A stretch of DNA of 64,000 nucleotides from Erwinia sp. 198 (GCF_003937915.1 NZ_RHUM01000003.1:9985-73984); one strand, 5' to 3'; shown: positions 9,196 to 19,865, counted from the stretch's first letter. The notes: a model not told the origin generated them from the sequence alone. Program-made: numbers and translations.

Positions 9196-10559
9196 TGACC
9201 ACCTCTCGCTTATCGCGCTGGCTTGGCGCGCTTGACTCTTTCGAACAGCGTCTGGCCAATGTGCCGGACGTTCGCCGCTATGGTCGCCTGACCCGCGCCA
9301 CCGGCCTGGTACTGGAGGCGACCGGCCTGCAGCTGCCGCTGGGCGCGACCTGCGTGATCGAGCGCATGGACGGCAACGGCGTCAGCGAAGTCGAGAGCGA
9401 AGTCGTCGGTTTTAACGGCCAGAGGCTGTTTTTGATGCCGCTGGAAGAAGTAGAAGGCATTTTGCCAGGCGCGCGCGTGTATGCGCGCGTGGCCGGTGAC
9501 AGCCAGCACAGCGGCAAACAGCTTATGCTCGGCCCGGAGCTGCTGGGGCGCGTACTCGACGGCAGCGGTCGACCGCTGGACGGGCTGCCTTCGCCGGAAA
9601 CCGGCTATCGCGCGCCCTTGATTACGCCGCCGTTTAACCCGTTGCAGCGTACGCCGATTACCGACGTGCTGGACACCGGCGTGCGGGCCATTAACGCCCT
9701 GCTGACCGTGGGGCGCGGCCAGCGTATGGGTCTGTTCGCCGGGTCCGGCGTGGGTAAAAGCGTGCTGCTGGGCATGATGGCGCGCTACACCAAAGCCGAC
9801 GTAATTGTGGTTGGGCTGATTGGCGAGCGTGGCCGTGAAGTAAAAGATTTTATTGAAAATATCCTGGGCGCCGAGGGCCGCGCGCGCTCGGTAGTGATCG
9901 CGGCGCCAGCGGATGTTTCTCCGCTGCTGCGTATGCAGGGCGCCGCCTACGCCACGCGTATCGCAGAAGATTTTCGCGATCGTGGTCAGCACGTGCTGTT
10001 GATTATGGATTCCCTGACCCGTTACGCCATGGCCCAGCGTGAAATCGCCCTGGCTATCGGTGAGCCGCCTGCGACCAAAGGCTACCCGCCTTCCGTTTTC
10101 GCCAAGCTGCCCGCGCTGGTGGAACGTGCCGGTAACGGCATTGACGGCGGCGGCTCCATCACCGCTTTTTATACGGTGCTGACCGAAGGCGATGACCAGC
10201 AGGATCCGATTGCGGACTCCGCGCGTGCCATTCTTGACGGTCACATCGTGCTGTCACGTCGCCTGGCGGAGTCGGGCCACTATCCGGCCATTGATATTGA
10301 AGCCTCGATCAGCCGCGTGATGTCGCATCTGATCGATGACACGCACTATGCGCGGGTTCGCCAGTTCAAACAGCTGCTTTCCAGCTATCAGCGCAACCGC
10401 GATCTGGTGAGCGTGGGCGCCTATGCCGCAGGCAGCGATCCGACGCTGGATAAAGCAATCAAGCTCTATCCGGAACTGGAAACCTTCTTACAGCAGGGCA
10501 TGTTTGAGCGCAGTACGTTTGACGACGCCTGTCTGCATCTGCAGGCAATTTTTGGTTAA
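9195..10559 (+). CDS. fliI: Flagellum-specific ATPase FliI
   Basis: The protein has 454 aa, close to the Escherichia length of 457. The Walker A motif [11 protein letters not shown] is near residue 177, and the F1-beta-like Walker B region [18 protein letters not shown] near 265. FliI forms the hexameric ATPase that unfolds and loads flagellar export substrates. The start codon overlaps the fliH stop. fliJ begins ten bases after its stop. Confidence 0.98.
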   Translation: MTTSRLSRWLGALDSFEQRLANVPDVRRYGRLTRATGLVLEATGLQLPLGATCVIERMDGNGVSEVESEVVGFNGQRLFLMPLEEVEGILPGARVYARVAGDSQHSGKQLMLGPELLGRVLDGSGRPLDGLPSPETGYRAPLITPPFNPLQRTPITDVLDTGVRAINALLTVGRGQRMGLFAGSGVGKSVLLGMMARYTKADVIVVGLIGERGREVKDFIENILGAEGRARSVVIAAPADVSPLLRMQGAAYATRIAEDFRDRGQHVLLIMDSLTRYAMAQREIALAIGEPPATKGYPPSVFAKLPALVERAGNGIDGGGSITAFYTVLTEGDDQQDPIADSARAILDGHIVLSRRLAESGHYPAIDIEASISRVMSHLIDDTHYARVRQFKQLLSSYQRNRDLVSVGAYAAGSDPTLDKAIKLYPELETFLQQGMFERSTFDDACLHLQAIFG

Positions 10560-10569
10560 GGGCTGACTG

Positions 10570-11016
10570 ATGGCAAAACACGCATCGCCAATTGAAACCT
10601 TGTGCGGCCTGGCGCAGAAAGATCTGGAAAAGGCCGCCATCCAGCTGGGCGACGTTCGTCGCGGTCAAAAACAGGCTGATGAGCAGCTACATATGCTGCT
10701 GAACTATCAGGACGAATATCGCAAAACGCTGAACACCACCATGGCGGAAGGGATTAACAGCACCCGCTGGTACAACTACCACCAGTTTATCGAGACGCTG
10801 GAAAAAGCGATCGAACAGCATCGCCAGCAGCTGGCGAACTGGAATGGCCGGGTAGAAAACGCATTGCGCCTGTGGCGCGACAAGCAGCAGCGGCTTCATG
10901 CTTATGAAACCCTGCAGGCTCGCGCGGCAGCAACCGCACTATTACAGGAAAACCGTCTCGATCAGAAACGGATGGATGAATTTGCCCAACGGGCATCATT
11001 GAGGAAAGGCGAATGA
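10570..11016 (+). CDS. fliJ: Flagellar export chaperone FliJ
   Basis: The protein has 148 aa, almost entirely charged coiled-coil helices, as in FliJ, which resembles the gamma stalk of F1 and sits in the FliI hexamer. It begins [18 protein letters not shown]. The stop overlaps the fliK start (ATGATGA), so translation is probably coupled. There is no signal peptide. Confidence 0.95.
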   Translation: MAKHASPIETLCGLAQKDLEKAAIQLGDVRRGQKQADEQLHMLLNYQDEYRKTLNTTMAEGINSTRWYNYHQFIETLEKAIEQHRQQLANWNGRVENALRLWRDKQQRLHAYETLQARAAATALLQENRLDQKRMDEFAQRASLRKGE

Positions 11017-12320
11017 TGACTTTGCCACTGGTTAACACGGCGGCGAAAACCGCGACCGCTTCCACTAACGGCGCAGTGGTGGATGCTACCGATATCGGCA
11101 CGGACACAGGCGGCGCGGCAGGTGTCGACGGGGCGCCAGCCGGCGGCGCGGGCTTTCTGACGCTGCTTGGCAATAAACTGCTGACGCTGGCGCAGCAGGG
11201 GCAAACAGCCCTGCCCGCCTCGGCGACGGCGGCCGTTGCCGCTACCGACGATAAAAATGCCGCCTCGCCGAAGGCGAAACTGAACGCGCTGTTGGCCGCG
11301 CTGGATAAACCGGAAACGCTGAACTCGCTGCTACAGCCCGCGAAAACGCCGTCGGAAGACAACGCGATCGCGCTGACTGAAACCCAGGACGGCAGCGAAA
11401 CCGCCGCCACGCCGCCCCTGAGCAGCAGCGATATGCAGGCGCTTCAGGCGCTGTTCGCCATGCTGCCGCAGGCGCAGCAGCAGCCGACCGCAGTCCTTGC
11501 CAAAGGCGACGATAGCCTGACCGAAGGCAATATTAAAGGCGGCAACGCTAACGCTACCCTTGCCTCGCTGTTAGCCAGCGCGGGCGGAGCCAGGACAACG
11601 GCCGTCGACGGCGATGAAACCGTAAAAGACAGCGACAGCAGCATGCCGCTCGGCAGCACTACTACCCCTGGCACTGCGGCCGGCACGCAGAAAGGCGATA
11701 TCGCTACGCTGAACAGCGCCTTCCAGCAGGTGCTGGGCCAGGTGACTAAAGACAGCGATAAAGACAGTGGCGCCAGTCAGACAACGGTCACACCTGCCGT
11801 TATCAGCGCGGCTTCCGCCGCCGTGACGCCAGCGACCACCTCGCTGGTTAGCGCGCCGGCTACGCCGCAGCTGAGCTCTCAGTTGGGCAGCCCGGAATGG
11901 CAGCAGGCGCTGGGCCAGCAGATTGTGATGTTCAGCCGCAACGGTCAGCAGACCGCCGAGCTGCATCTGCATCCGCTGGATCTGGGCAGCATCCAGATCA
12001 GTCTGAAGCTGGACAGCGATCAGGCTCAGCTGAGCATGGTGTCGAACCACAGCCAGGTGCGTGCCGCGCTGGAGGCCGCCATGCCGCAGCTGAAAGAGGC
12101 GCTGGCGCAGAGCGGCATCAACCTTGGACAGACCAACGTCAGCAGCGATGCCCAGGCACAGAGCCAGAGCTTTAGCGGACAGCAGGAGCAGCGTAATAAC
12201 AGCCGTGGCAACACTTTTAGTCTTGCTGCCGACGCCGACAGCGATATCACCCCTATCGCCGTTCCTGCCTCCCTGCAGGCACGCGCTTCGGGCAGTAATG
12301 CCGTTGATATCTTCGCCTGA
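11013..12320 (+). CDS. fliK: Flagellar hook-length control protein FliK
   Basis: The protein has 435 aa against about 375 in Escherichia. The extra length is in the Ala/Thr/Ser/Pro-rich N-terminal ruler region. The C-terminal Flg_hook domain (about residues 290-375) contains the conserved [34 protein letters not shown] core. FliK measures the hook and switches export specificity. Ruler length generally follows hook length in this family, so a slightly longer hook is possible (inference). It is the last gene of the fliF operon. Confidence 0.95.
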   Translation: MMTLPLVNTAAKTATASTNGAVVDATDIGTDTGGAAGVDGAPAGGAGFLTLLGNKLLTLAQQGQTALPASATAAVAATDDKNAASPKAKLNALLAALDKPETLNSLLQPAKTPSEDNAIALTETQDGSETAATPPLSSSDMQALQALFAMLPQAQQQPTAVLAKGDDSLTEGNIKGGNANATLASLLASAGGARTTAVDGDETVKDSDSSMPLGSTTTPGTAAGTQKGDIATLNSAFQQVLGQVTKDSDKDSGASQTTVTPAVISAASAAVTPATTSLVSAPATPQLSSQLGSPEWQQALGQQIVMFSRNGQQTAELHLHPLDLGSIQISLKLDSDQAQLSMVSNHSQVRAALEAAMPQLKEALAQSGINLGQTNVSSDAQAQSQSFSGQQEQRNNSRGNTFSLAADADSDITPIAVPASLQARASGSNAVDIFA

Positions 12321-12464
12321 CGATCACAAACGCCAAAGCTAACGGCAAAACCCGCGTCTTTTCGCCCTATTGTTTAGCGAGCGATGCGGGATAATCTGCC
12401 CATAACGTCGTCAGAGAGCAGGCACTCCCGGCTCTTGAACATACTCACAGGAATTATCGCCCGT

Positions 12465-12944
12465 ATGACTGAGAAGAAAGCCAAAAGCGGCAAACGTAAA
12501 CTCTTGATTATCCTGATAGCACTGGTGGTTCTGGCCGCTTGTGGCGCAGGAGGCTATCTGGTCTGGCATAAAATGCACGGGTCTGCCGACACGGCGAAAG
12601 CTGAAAAGCCTGCGCCGCCGCCTGCACCGGTATTCCTGGCGCTGGATACGTTTACCGTTAACCTGATCAACCCGGATAACGATCCCGACCGTGTGCTTTA
12701 CGTCGGCTTCACGCTGCGTCTGCCCGATCAGGAAACGCTGCAGCGCGTAAATGATTATCTGCCGGAAGTTCGCAGCCGTCTGCTGCTGCTGCTCTCTAAC
12801 CAGAACGCCGCGTCGCTGGGCAACGAACAGGGCAAGCAGGAGCTGGTCAAACAGATTAAAGCCACGCTTGCGCCACCGCTGGTACCGGGACAACCTCCGC
12901 AAAAGGTGACGGACGTTCTGTTCACCGCCTTTATCCTGAGGTAG
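12465..12944 (+). CDS. fliL: Flagellar basal-body protein FliL
   Basis: The protein has 159 aa from the ATG at 12465 ([12 protein letters not shown]). The frame extends to 12384 but only this start puts the single membrane segment (about residues 14-36) near the N-terminus as in other FliL. The periplasmic domain has the conserved FTVNL and RVLYVGFTL strands. FliL supports stators near the MS ring. AGGA lies 12 bases upstream, rather far. It is the first gene of fliLMNOPQR; the 144-base gap from fliK should hold its promoter. Confidence 0.95.
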   Translation: MTEKKAKSGKRKLLIILIALVVLAACGAGGYLVWHKMHGSADTAKAEKPAPPPAPVFLALDTFTVNLINPDNDPDRVLYVGFTLRLPDQETLQRVNDYLPEVRSRLLLLLSNQNAASLGNEQGKQELVKQIKATLAPPLVPGQPPQKVTDVLFTAFILR

Positions 12945-12950
12945 GGCAAA

Positions 12951-13958
12951 ATGGCCGACAGCATTCTCTCACAAGCGGAAATTGACGCGCTGCTTAACGG
13001 CGACAGCGACAGCGCGGCGGAAGAAAACGTCAGCAGCGCGGGCGACAGTGATATTCGTCCTTACGATCCCAATACCCAGCGTCGCATGGTTCGCGAACGT
13101 CTGCAGGCGCTGGAGATCATTAACGAACGCTTTGCGCGTTCATACAGGATGGCGCTGTTTAACCTGCTGCGTCGTAGCCCGGATATCACGGTAGGCGCGA
13201 TTAAAATTCAGCCGTATCATGAATTTGCTCGCAACCTGCCGGTGCCGACGAACCTGAACCTGATCCACCTGAAGCCGCTGCGCGGTACGGCGCTGGTGGT
13301 GTTTTCGCCAAGCCTGGTGTTTATCGCCGTGGATAACCTGTTTGGCGGAGACGGTCGCTTCCCTACTAAAGTAGAAGGACGCGAGTTTACGGCAACCGAA
13401 CAGCGCGTCATTCGCAAGATGCTAAAACTGGCGCTGGAAGGCTACGGCGAAGCGTGGAAACCGATTTATCCGCTGGACGTGGAGTATGTTCGCTCCGAAA
13501 TGCAGGTAAAGTTTACTAATATTACTACTTCACCTAACGATATCGTGATTACCACGCCGTTCCAGGTGGAGATTGGCAACCTGATTGGCGAGTTCAATAT
13601 CTGCATTCCGTTCAGCATGATTGAACCGCTGCGTGAAACCCTGGTCAACCCGCCGCTGGAGAACTCGCGTCAGGAAGATCACAACTGGCGCGAGACGCTG
13701 GTGAAGCAGGTTCAGCACTCCGAACTGGAGCTGATTGCGAACTTTGCCGACGTCTCGATGCGGATTTCACGCCTGCTGGCCCTGAAGCCCGGCGATGTAT
13801 TACCGATAGAAAAACCGGATCGCATTATCGCTCATGTCGATGGCGTGCCGGTCTTAACCAGCCAGTACGGCACCCTGAATGGGCAGTACGCGCTGCGTGT
13901 GGAACATCTGATTAACCCGATTTTGAACTCGATGAATGAGGAACAGCCCCATGAGTGA
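12951..13958 (+). CDS. fliM: Flagellar motor switch protein FliM
   Basis: The protein has 335 aa. The N-terminus SILSQAEIDALLNG is the CheY-P binding peptide. It is followed by the CheC-like middle domain, with the GGDGRFP loop near 140, and a C-terminal SpoA domain. It builds the C ring with FliG and FliN and reverses rotation. It begins six bases after fliL; its stop overlaps the fliN start by eight bases. Confidence 0.98.
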   Translation: MADSILSQAEIDALLNGDSDSAAEENVSSAGDSDIRPYDPNTQRRMVRERLQALEIINERFARSYRMALFNLLRRSPDITVGAIKIQPYHEFARNLPVPTNLNLIHLKPLRGTALVVFSPSLVFIAVDNLFGGDGRFPTKVEGREFTATEQRVIRKMLKLALEGYGEAWKPIYPLDVEYVRSEMQVKFTNITTSPNDIVITTPFQVEIGNLIGEFNICIPFSMIEPLRETLVNPPLENSRQEDHNWRETLVKQVQHSELELIANFADVSMRISRLLALKPGDVLPIEKPDRIIAHVDGVPVLTSQYGTLNGQYALRVEHLINPILNSMNEEQPHE

Positions 13959-14358
13959 CACCAATAAGCCGTCCGTTGACGACCTCTCTGCGGACGACCT
14001 TTGGGCTGACGCGCTGAACGAGCAGTCAAACTCAACCAGCACCGCGTCCGAAGGGGTGTTTAAATCTCTGGAAAGTAATGATATCGCCGGTTCGCTCCAG
14101 GATATCGACCTGATTATGGATATCCCGGTCAAGCTGACCGTGGAACTGGGCCGCACCAAGATGACCATTAAAGAGCTGCTGCGTCTGACGCAGGGTTCCG
14201 TGGTGGCGCTGGAAGGCCTGGCCGGCGAGCCGCTGGATATTCTGATCAACGGTTATCTGATTGCCCAGGGCGAAGTCGTGGTGGTTGCCGATAAATACGG
14301 CGTGCGCATCACCGACATCATTACGCCATCTGAACGTATGCGTCGACTGAGCCGTTAA
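13951..14358 (+). CDS. fliN: Flagellar motor switch protein FliN
   Basis: The protein has 135 aa from the ATG at 13951 (MSDTNKPSVDDLSADDLWADAL). The C-terminal SpoA domain (about 58-130) is intact, with VKLTVELGRTKMTIKELL and the terminal IITPSERMRRL. FliN forms the bottom of the C ring and binds FliH. The acidic N-terminus is typical of enterobacterial FliN. The stop shares a base with the fliO start (TAATG). Confidence 0.97.
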   Translation: MSDTNKPSVDDLSADDLWADALNEQSNSTSTASEGVFKSLESNDIAGSLQDIDLIMDIPVKLTVELGRTKMTIKELLRLTQGSVVALEGLAGEPLDILINGYLIAQGEVVVVADKYGVRITDIITPSERMRRLSR

Positions 14359-14828
14359 TGACGACCGCCAGCCAAACGCAGCAGGAGCAAGCGCCAATGA
14401 GCACGGGCCAGCAGCAACCGGCGGCGCATTCGCCGGTCAACGTCGGACAAACGCAACAGCCGCCAGGCCAGCCGGCCGCTTCCACCGGTTCAGTGTTGAC
14501 GCAGGTCAGCAGCGTGTTGGCCGTGATTATTCTGTTGATTCTGGCCTGCGCCTGGCTGGCGAAACGATTTGGCTTCGCGCCCAAAACGGGCAAGCGCGGC
14601 CAGCGGGATATCTCGATCAGCGCCAGCTGCCAGGTTGGGCAGCGCGAGCGCGTGGTTATCGTTGACGTGCAGGATGCCCGGCTGGTGCTGGGCGTGACCG
14701 CACAGCAGATCACCCATCTGCATACCCTGCCGCCCTCACCGGTGCAGGAAAATCCGGAAGAGCCGCAGCCCGCTGGCGATTTCCGTCAGGTGTTAGAGCT
14801 TATTAAACGCGCCGGAAAACCAAAATGA
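14358..14828 (+). CDS. fliO: Flagellar export assembly protein FliO
   Basis: The protein has 156 aa; Escherichia FliO is shorter (about 121). A Gln/Pro/Ala-rich N-terminal extension of about 48 residues precedes the single membrane segment (about 49-69, [20 protein letters not shown]) and the cytoplasmic strand domain ([16 protein letters not shown]). FliO is a scaffold for FliP-FliR assembly. An alternative ATG at 14397 would remove 13 residues. The end overlaps the fliP start (ATGA). Confidence 0.93.
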   Translation: MTTASQTQQEQAPMSTGQQQPAAHSPVNVGQTQQPPGQPAASTGSVLTQVSSVLAVIILLILACAWLAKRFGFAPKTGKRGQRDISISASCQVGQRERVVIVDVQDARLVLGVTAQQITHLHTLPPSPVQENPEEPQPAGDFRQVLELIKRAGKPK

Positions 14829-15559
14829 AACGCATTCTTCCTTTCTTAGCGCTGCTGCTGCTGCTGGCGCCTGAAGTTCACGCCCAGTTGCCGGGCCTGG
14901 TCAGCCGTCCGACGGCTAACGGCGGTCAGAGCTGGTCGCTGCCGGTGCAGACGCTGGTGTTTATCACCTCGCTGACTTTCCTGCCCGCTATTTTGCTGAT
15001 GATGACCAGCTTTACGCGCATCATCATTGTTTTCGGCCTGCTGCGTAACGCGCTGGGCACGCCGTCCGCGCCGCCAAACCAGGTGCTGCTCGGCCTGGCG
15101 CTGTTTCTGACCTTCTTTATTATGAGTCCGGTATTGGACAAGATTTATCAGAACGCCTATCTGCCGTTCAGCGAAGACAAGATCAGTATGCAGGACGCGC
15201 TGGATAAAGGCGCGCAGCCGCTGCGTGAATTTATGCTGCGGCAGACTCGCGAAGCGGATCTGGCCCTGTTTGCTCGCCTGGCCAACTCCCCGCCTTTGCA
15301 AGGCCCGGAAGCGGTGCCGATGCGCATCCTGCTGCCGGCCTACGTGACCAGCGAGCTGAAAACGGCGTTCCAGATTGGCTTTACCGTGTTTATTCCGTTT
15401 CTGATCATCGACCTTGTCGTCGCCAGCGTGCTGATGGCGTTGGGGATGATGATGGTGCCGCCCGCGACCATCGCGCTGCCCTTTAAGCTAATGCTGTTCG
15501 TACTGGTAGACGGCTGGCAGCTGCTGATTAGCTCGCTGGCGCAAAGCTTCTATTCATAA
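14825..15559 (+). CDS. fliP: Flagellar export gate protein FliP
   Basis: The protein has 244 aa. It begins with a cleavable Sec signal ([20 protein letters not shown]), as known for FliP, followed by membrane helices and the family motifs [18 protein letters not shown] and [16 protein letters not shown]. Five FliP subunits form the export gate with FliQ and FliR. The stop is followed by an unusually long 83-base gap before fliQ. Confidence 0.98.
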   Translation: MKRILPFLALLLLLAPEVHAQLPGLVSRPTANGGQSWSLPVQTLVFITSLTFLPAILLMMTSFTRIIIVFGLLRNALGTPSAPPNQVLLGLALFLTFFIMSPVLDKIYQNAYLPFSEDKISMQDALDKGAQPLREFMLRQTREADLALFARLANSPPLQGPEAVPMRILLPAYVTSELKTAFQIGFTVFIPFLIIDLVVASVLMALGMMMVPPATIALPFKLMLFVLVDGWQLLISSLAQSFYS

Positions 15560-15563
15560 TAAT

Positions 15564-15610
15564 CGGGCGACCACGTCGCCCGGCAAAAATCGCGGCGCTG
15601 CCTGCCGCGA
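15564..15610. other. Two hairpins between fliP and fliQ
   Basis: CGGGCGAC-CAC-GTCGCCCG (15564-15582) is a perfect 8-bp stem. TCGCGGC-N7-GCCGCGA (15590-15610) is a perfect 7-bp stem. Neither is followed by a T-run on the + strand, so they are not classic terminators. They lie in a gap where Escherichia has only a few bases. Possible roles are mRNA stabilisation, processing or lowering of fliQR expression. Confidence 0.6.
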
Positions 15611-15642
15611 CGATATCGGCCCTCAATTTTCCCGGAGTCGTG

Positions 15643-15912
15643 ATGACACCAGAATCGGTTATGTCAATTGGTCATGATGCGCTGCACGTTGGGCTGATCC
15701 TGGCCGCACCTCTGCTGCTGGCGGCGCTGGTCAGCGGTCTGCTGATTAGCCTGCTGCAGGCGGCGACGCAGATCAACGAACAAACGCTCTCTTTTATTCC
15801 AAAAATCCTCGCCGTCGTTGCGACCATCGTCGTGGCTGGCCCGTGGATGCTGAGCCTGGTGCTGGACTATATGCGCACCCTGTTTACCAACCTGCCTAAT
15901 ATGATCGGTTAA
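15643..15912 (+). CDS. fliQ: Flagellar export gate protein FliQ
   Basis: The protein has 89 aa from the ATG at 15643. A GTG one codon earlier is open, but GGAG lies five bases upstream of the ATG and Escherichia FliQ starts MTPESVM. There are two membrane segments, with the conserved QAATQINEQTLSFIPKI loop. It is part of the FliP5Q4R1 gate. The stop abuts the fliR ATG. Confidence 0.97.
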   Translation: MTPESVMSIGHDALHVGLILAAPLLLAALVSGLLISLLQAATQINEQTLSFIPKILAVVATIVVAGPWMLSLVLDYMRTLFTNLPNMIG

Positions 15913-16698
15913 ATGATTAACTTCGACAGCAGCCAGCTGGTGTTATGGATGGGGCAACTTTTTTGGCCCCTCGCCCGCGTGCTGGCGTTAATCATGACCG
16001 CCCCAATCCTCAGTGAAAAATCGATTAGCAAAAAGGTTAAGCTCGGCTTAGGCCTGATGATTACCTGGGTTTTGATCCCCACGCTGCCGCCGGTTAACGT
16101 GACCTTATTCTCAATTGGCGGCTTCTGGCTGCTGATTCAGCAGATTCTGATTGGCGTGGCTATCGGTTTTACGATGCAATTTGCCTTTGCGGCAGTCAGA
16201 ACCGCAGGTGAAGTAATTGGTTTGCAGATGGGTATCTCTTTTGCCACCTTTTTCGATCCTTCCAGCCGTCTGAATATGCCGGTGCTGGCCCGCTTTATGG
16301 ATATGCTGGCCATGCTGCTGTTTTTATCCTTTAACGGTCACCTGTGGTTAATTTCTATGGTCGCCGACAGCTTTCATACGCTGCCTGTTGGCGGAGAGCT
16401 GATTAACGGCAACGCGTTCCTGGCGTTAACGAAAGCAGCCAGTCTGATTTTCCTTAATGGAATGCGATTAGCGTTACCCCTTATAACGCTGCTGCTCATC
16501 ATTAACCTGGCACTGGGTTTGTTAAACCGTGTTTCACCTCAGCTGTCGGTTTTTGCCATCGGCTTTCCTATCACCTTATCAATCGGTCTTATCTTCCTGA
16601 GCCTGATGATGCCGCTCCTGGCCCCGTTTTGTGAGCATTTATTCAGCGAAGTATTTGATTTACTCTCACAGATCCTTAGCGAACTTCCTGCCAAATAA
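15913..16698 (+). CDS. fliR: Flagellar export gate protein FliR
   Basis: The protein has 261 aa, equal to Escherichia FliR. It has six or so membrane segments, with conserved [14 protein letters not shown] and [19 protein letters not shown]. It is one copy in the export gate beside FliP and FliQ. It is the last gene of the fliL operon. A weak GC hairpin (ACCCCC...GGGGGT, about 16713-16739) follows its stop without a T-run. Confidence 0.98.
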   Translation: MINFDSSQLVLWMGQLFWPLARVLALIMTAPILSEKSISKKVKLGLGLMITWVLIPTLPPVNVTLFSIGGFWLLIQQILIGVAIGFTMQFAFAAVRTAGEVIGLQMGISFATFFDPSSRLNMPVLARFMDMLAMLLFLSFNGHLWLISMVADSFHTLPVGGELINGNAFLALTKAASLIFLNGMRLALPLITLLLIINLALGLLNRVSPQLSVFAIGFPITLSIGLIFLSLMMPLLAPFCEHLFSEVFDLLSQILSELPAK

Positions 16699-17341
16699 AC
16701 TTAAGTATTCATAACCCCCCTAAGACAGGCCCTGGGGGTAATGTTAAGCGTGTAGAATGTTTTTGCGCAATTTTCAAACCACCAACACCAGAAAATTCTT
16801 AAGGAAAATCTGATTAATCGCTTCACCCAATGAAAATTATTCTTATTAAATGGCAGTTAGCGTATTTTGTTTAACGAAACGGATGCAATGTTGCTTAAAT
16901 GTTAAGCACCGGAGTGAATAAAAACGTCTGTTTTTACTGGAAATTTTATTTTTTACCGCTATTCTTGTAGCAAATCGTATCTCACAGCAGGTTTAGTGCC
17001 CTATACAGCGGCACACATTCGCGTGATGAATGTTTTTTAGGATTCGTCCTATCAGATTTCTCCGCGTTCTGCGCGATAGTGGCGAAGTTCACAAAGCAGT
17101 GCGGCAAACTTCTGTCAGATCCTCCATCTGTCTACGGATGTTTTACCGCGTTGGTAGTGGGTGGTTTGCCTAAACTAAACGGTTACATCGAGCATGGACA
17201 GGTTTGTTCAGCGTCCGCTAACAGACTTAATGCTGAGTACAAATAATAAAATTGAAAACAGAACATATTACTCTCGTAACTTACACAACGCGTAATTCAT
17301 CGTTAGTTTAAACGAATAACAATTTGGTGAGGGTCGCAGTT
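16699..17341. promoter_or_regulatory. Long rcsA upstream region
   Basis: There is no gene in these 643 bases. The region is AT-rich near 16800-16980 and contains the RcsAB-type box described separately. A long leader and H-NS-silenced AT-rich promoter are known for rcsA in Escherichia, so this length is expected. Confidence 0.6.
17038..17051 (+). promoter_or_regulatory. RcsAB box upstream of rcsA
   Basis: TAGGATTCGTCCTA is a near-palindrome matching 10 of 14 positions of the RcsAB consensus TAAGAATATTCCTA, including both outer TA and the G/C core. It lies about 290 bases before the rcsA start, fitting the known positive autoregulation of rcsA by RcsA-RcsB. Confidence 0.6.
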
Positions 17342-17977
17342 ATGCCAACAATTATAATGGATTCATGCAGCTACACACGCTTAGGTCTTACTGATTATAT
17401 GTCAGTCAAGGGAGTTAAAAAGAAAAACATAGCTTCCGTTACCGATATCGATCAGCTTCAAATTAAATGCCAGCAGCTCCAACCGGGCGTTGTATTTATT
17501 AACGAAGATTGTTTTATTTATGAAGCAGATGCCAGCCAGCGGATAAAAGACATTATTACGCAGCATCCTGACACGCTGTTTTTCATCTTTATGGCTATCT
17601 CTAACATCCATTTTGAGGAATACCTCTACGTTCGTAAGAACCTGATTATTACGTCAAAATCGATTAAGCCTGCTACACTCGATAACTTACTTCTGTCCTA
17701 TTTCCAGAAGAAACTCAACGTGTCGCCTCGCTATTCCGCTGGTTTCGATGTTCACCCATTGACGCTAAGCCAAACCGAGTCGAACATGCTTAAAATGTGG
17801 ATGTCCGGTCACGATACCATTCAGATCTCGGACAAAATGCAAATTAAAGCCAAAACGGTTTCTTCACATAAAGGCAATATTAAACGCAAGATTAAAACCC
17901 ATAATAAACAGGTCATCTATCATGTGGTGCGCCTGACTGATAACGTCACCAGCGGTATCTACGTCAACGTACGCTAA
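17342..17977 (+). CDS. rcsA: Capsule synthesis co-activator RcsA
   Basis: The protein has 211 aa from the ATG at 17342, giving the family start [16 protein letters not shown]; the frame is open 18 bases further up. The C-terminal LuxR-type HTH (about 140-200) is highly conserved, with [27 protein letters not shown]. RcsA pairs with RcsB to activate capsule/EPS genes (amylovoran or stewartan type in this group) and repress flhDC. It is followed at once by a strong terminator. Confidence 0.98.
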   Translation: MPTIIMDSCSYTRLGLTDYMSVKGVKKKNIASVTDIDQLQIKCQQLQPGVVFINEDCFIYEADASQRIKDIITQHPDTLFFIFMAISNIHFEEYLYVRKNLIITSKSIKPATLDNLLLSYFQKKLNVSPRYSAGFDVHPLTLSQTESNMLKMWMSGHDTIQISDKMQIKAKTVSSHKGNIKRKIKTHNKQVIYHVVRLTDNVTSGIYVNVR

Positions 17978-17982
17978 GCGTT

Positions 17983-18012
17983 AAAAAAGCCGGCCTGTGC
18001 CGGCTTTTTTTT
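17983..18012 (+). terminator. rcsA terminator
   Basis: GCCGGC-CTGT-GCCGGC stem with an A-run before and T8 after. It begins six bases past the rcsA stop. Confidence 0.9.
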
Positions 18013-18046
18013 ATCCACAACTGTTAACGGGATCACACTTTACCGT

Positions 18047-18073
18047 TAACCTTTCGCCTTTCTCTGCCGATGA
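18047..18073 (+). promoter_or_regulatory. FliA (sigma-28) promoter for the chemoreceptor
   Basis: TAACCTTT-N11-GCCGATGA matches the class III flagellar consensus TAAAGTTT-N11-GCCGATAA at 13 of 16 positions with exact spacing. It lies 56 bases before the ATG at 18130 and overlaps the alternative ATG at 18070, which argues against that start. Confidence 0.8.
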
Positions 18074-18129
18074 GTTGTAAACAACGCGAAGCCTGTCGCT
18101 TCGTTTACCCAGACAGAGAGCAAAAGGAC

Positions 18130-19815
18130 ATGACATCACTCCCCCAACCTGAAGGTTCTTCTCACTTAAGTTTCTGGCAACACTTACGCCTCGTTCCCCT
18201 GTTCACCACTATTCTCGGTGCCATCCTCTTTCTGTTCGCCTTGTGCATCGGCCTGGCGAGCTACTACCTAATCCAGAGTAACCAGTCGCTTAAGGACGTT
18301 ACCGAGGAGATCCAGGTACGTATGGCTATCTCTAACAGCTCCAACCACCTGCGCACGGCCCGGCTGAATATCATCCACGCGGGCGCGGCGGTACGCATTG
18401 GCGATATGGATCTGTTTAACGAGAACCTTAAACAGGCGGAAAAGCGTATTCAGCTGGCTGGCGAGAATTTTAAAGCCTACACGCAACGGCGCATTAAAAC
18501 CCCGGCGGACGAAGCGTTGGACGGTGAATTGGCTACCCGCTTTACGGCCTATGTCAACCAGGGCCTGCTGCCAATGGTAAAAAGCGCCAAAGACGGCAGC
18601 TTTGAAAACGTGATAACGCGAGAAACAGATTTCACGCGCGGCCTGGATAATGATTATAACGCCGTACTGCTGAAAGCCATCGCCATTCGTACCCAGCGCG
18701 CCACCGCCATTAACGCGGGCGCGGAGGCGCAAACCCGCATGGGCTTTATTATGATGGCCGGTGCTTTTGCCGCCGCGCTGCTGCTGACGCTGGCTACCTT
18801 TATCTTCCTGCGTCGTGTAATCATTGCCCCACTACGCCAGGCGGTGCAGCGAATTGAGCGTATTTCGCATGGCGATCTGACCGCGCCGCCGCAGGCCTGG
18901 GGGCGCAGTGAAATCGGCGCCTTGGGCAGCAATCTGCAAACGATGCAGCAGGCGCTGGTGAAGACGGTCGGCACGGTACGTGAAGGTGCGGTAGCTATCT
19001 ATCAGGGCTCGACCGAGATTTCGGCGGGCAATACCGATCTTTCCTCCCGTACCGAACAGCAGGCCGCGGCGCTGGAAGAAACGGCAGCCAGCATGGAACA
19101 GCTGACCGCGACCGTGAAGCAGAATGCGGAAAATGCGCACCATGCCAGCCAGCTGGCGGGCGACGCCTCCGGGAAAGCCCGTCAGGGCGGGGATATCGTT
19201 TCCGGCGTGATCGGCACCATGAACAATATTTCCGCCAGCTCAAAGAAAATTGCTGAAATTACTACGGTTATCAACAGTATCGCTTTCCAGACCAACATTC
19301 TGGCGCTGAATGCCGCCGTTGAAGCGGCGCGGGCGGGTGAACAGGGTCGCGGTTTCGCCGTGGTGGCCAGCGAGGTGCGGAATCTGGCGCAGCGCAGCGC
19401 GGGCGCGGCGAAAGAAATTGAAGGGCTAATTGCCGAGTCGGTCAGCCTGATCGATCAGGGATCGACTCAGGTCAGCCATGCGGGCGAGAGAATGACGGAT
19501 ATCGTCCAGGCCGTACACAGCGTCACGGAGATTATGGCCGAGATCGCTTCTGCCTCTGATGAACAAAGCCGGGGCATCCAGCAGGTGAGCCAGGCCGTAT
19601 CGGAAATGGATAACGTTACCCAGCAGAACGCCTCGCTGGTGGAACAGGCCTCCGCCGCCGCCTCATCGCTGGAAGAGCAGGCCTCGCGTCTGACCCGGGC
19701 GGTGGCGGCCTTCAATCTTAGCAGCACGCCGCCGCCAGCCGCGCCGGTACTGAAAACCAAAGCGCCGCCGTTGCGTCCGGCGCTGGCGGATGGCGATAAC
19801 TGGGAAAAATTTTAA
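18130..19815 (+). CDS. Methyl-accepting chemotaxis protein (Tsr/Tar type)
   Basis: The protein has 561 aa from the ATG at 18130 (AAAGGA just upstream). The first membrane segment is at about 18-44, followed by a four-helix periplasmic ligand domain at about 45-205, a second membrane segment at about 207-232, HAMP, and a full signalling domain with the hairpin tip FQTNILALNAAVEAARAGEQGRGFAVVA. The C-terminus NWEKF is a CheR/CheB-binding pentapeptide, so it is a high-abundance-type receptor. The ligand cannot be told from sequence. It is controlled by the FliA promoter and ends at its own terminator. Confidence 0.95.
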   Translation: MTSLPQPEGSSHLSFWQHLRLVPLFTTILGAILFLFALCIGLASYYLIQSNQSLKDVTEEIQVRMAISNSSNHLRTARLNIIHAGAAVRIGDMDLFNENLKQAEKRIQLAGENFKAYTQRRIKTPADEALDGELATRFTAYVNQGLLPMVKSAKDGSFENVITRETDFTRGLDNDYNAVLLKAIAIRTQRATAINAGAEAQTRMGFIMMAGAFAAALLLTLATFIFLRRVIIAPLRQAVQRIERISHGDLTAPPQAWGRSEIGALGSNLQTMQQALVKTVGTVREGAVAIYQGSTEISAGNTDLSSRTEQQAAALEETAASMEQLTATVKQNAENAHHASQLAGDASGKARQGGDIVSGVIGTMNNISASSKKIAEITTVINSIAFQTNILALNAAVEAARAGEQGRGFAVVASEVRNLAQRSAGAAKEIEGLIAESVSLIDQGSTQVSHAGERMTDIVQAVHSVTEIMAEIASASDEQSRGIQQVSQAVSEMDNVTQQNASLVEQASAAASSLEEQASRLTRAVAAFNLSSTPPPAAPVLKTKAPPLRPALADGDNWEKF

Positions 19816-19823
19816 AACAGGCA

Positions 19824-19854
19824 CAAAAAAAGGGCGAACGCATCGCCCTTTTTT
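19824..19854 (+). terminator. Terminator between chemoreceptor and dsrB
   Basis: A-run, GGGCGA-ACGCA-TCGCCC, then T6. With A-runs on one side and T-runs on the other it may work for both converging genes. Confidence 0.88.
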
Positions 19855-19865
19855 ATGCTGCATAG

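Noticed and set aside
7626..10244. Long leftward frames of 302 and 344 codons opposite fliG and fliI
   Set aside because: Shadows of high-GC flagellar genes; composition rich in His/Arg/Gln with no motif.
17978..19865. DsrA small RNA gene near rcsA/dsrB
   Set aside because: The region holds a chemoreceptor gene and two simple terminators; no DsrA-like sequence is recognisable.
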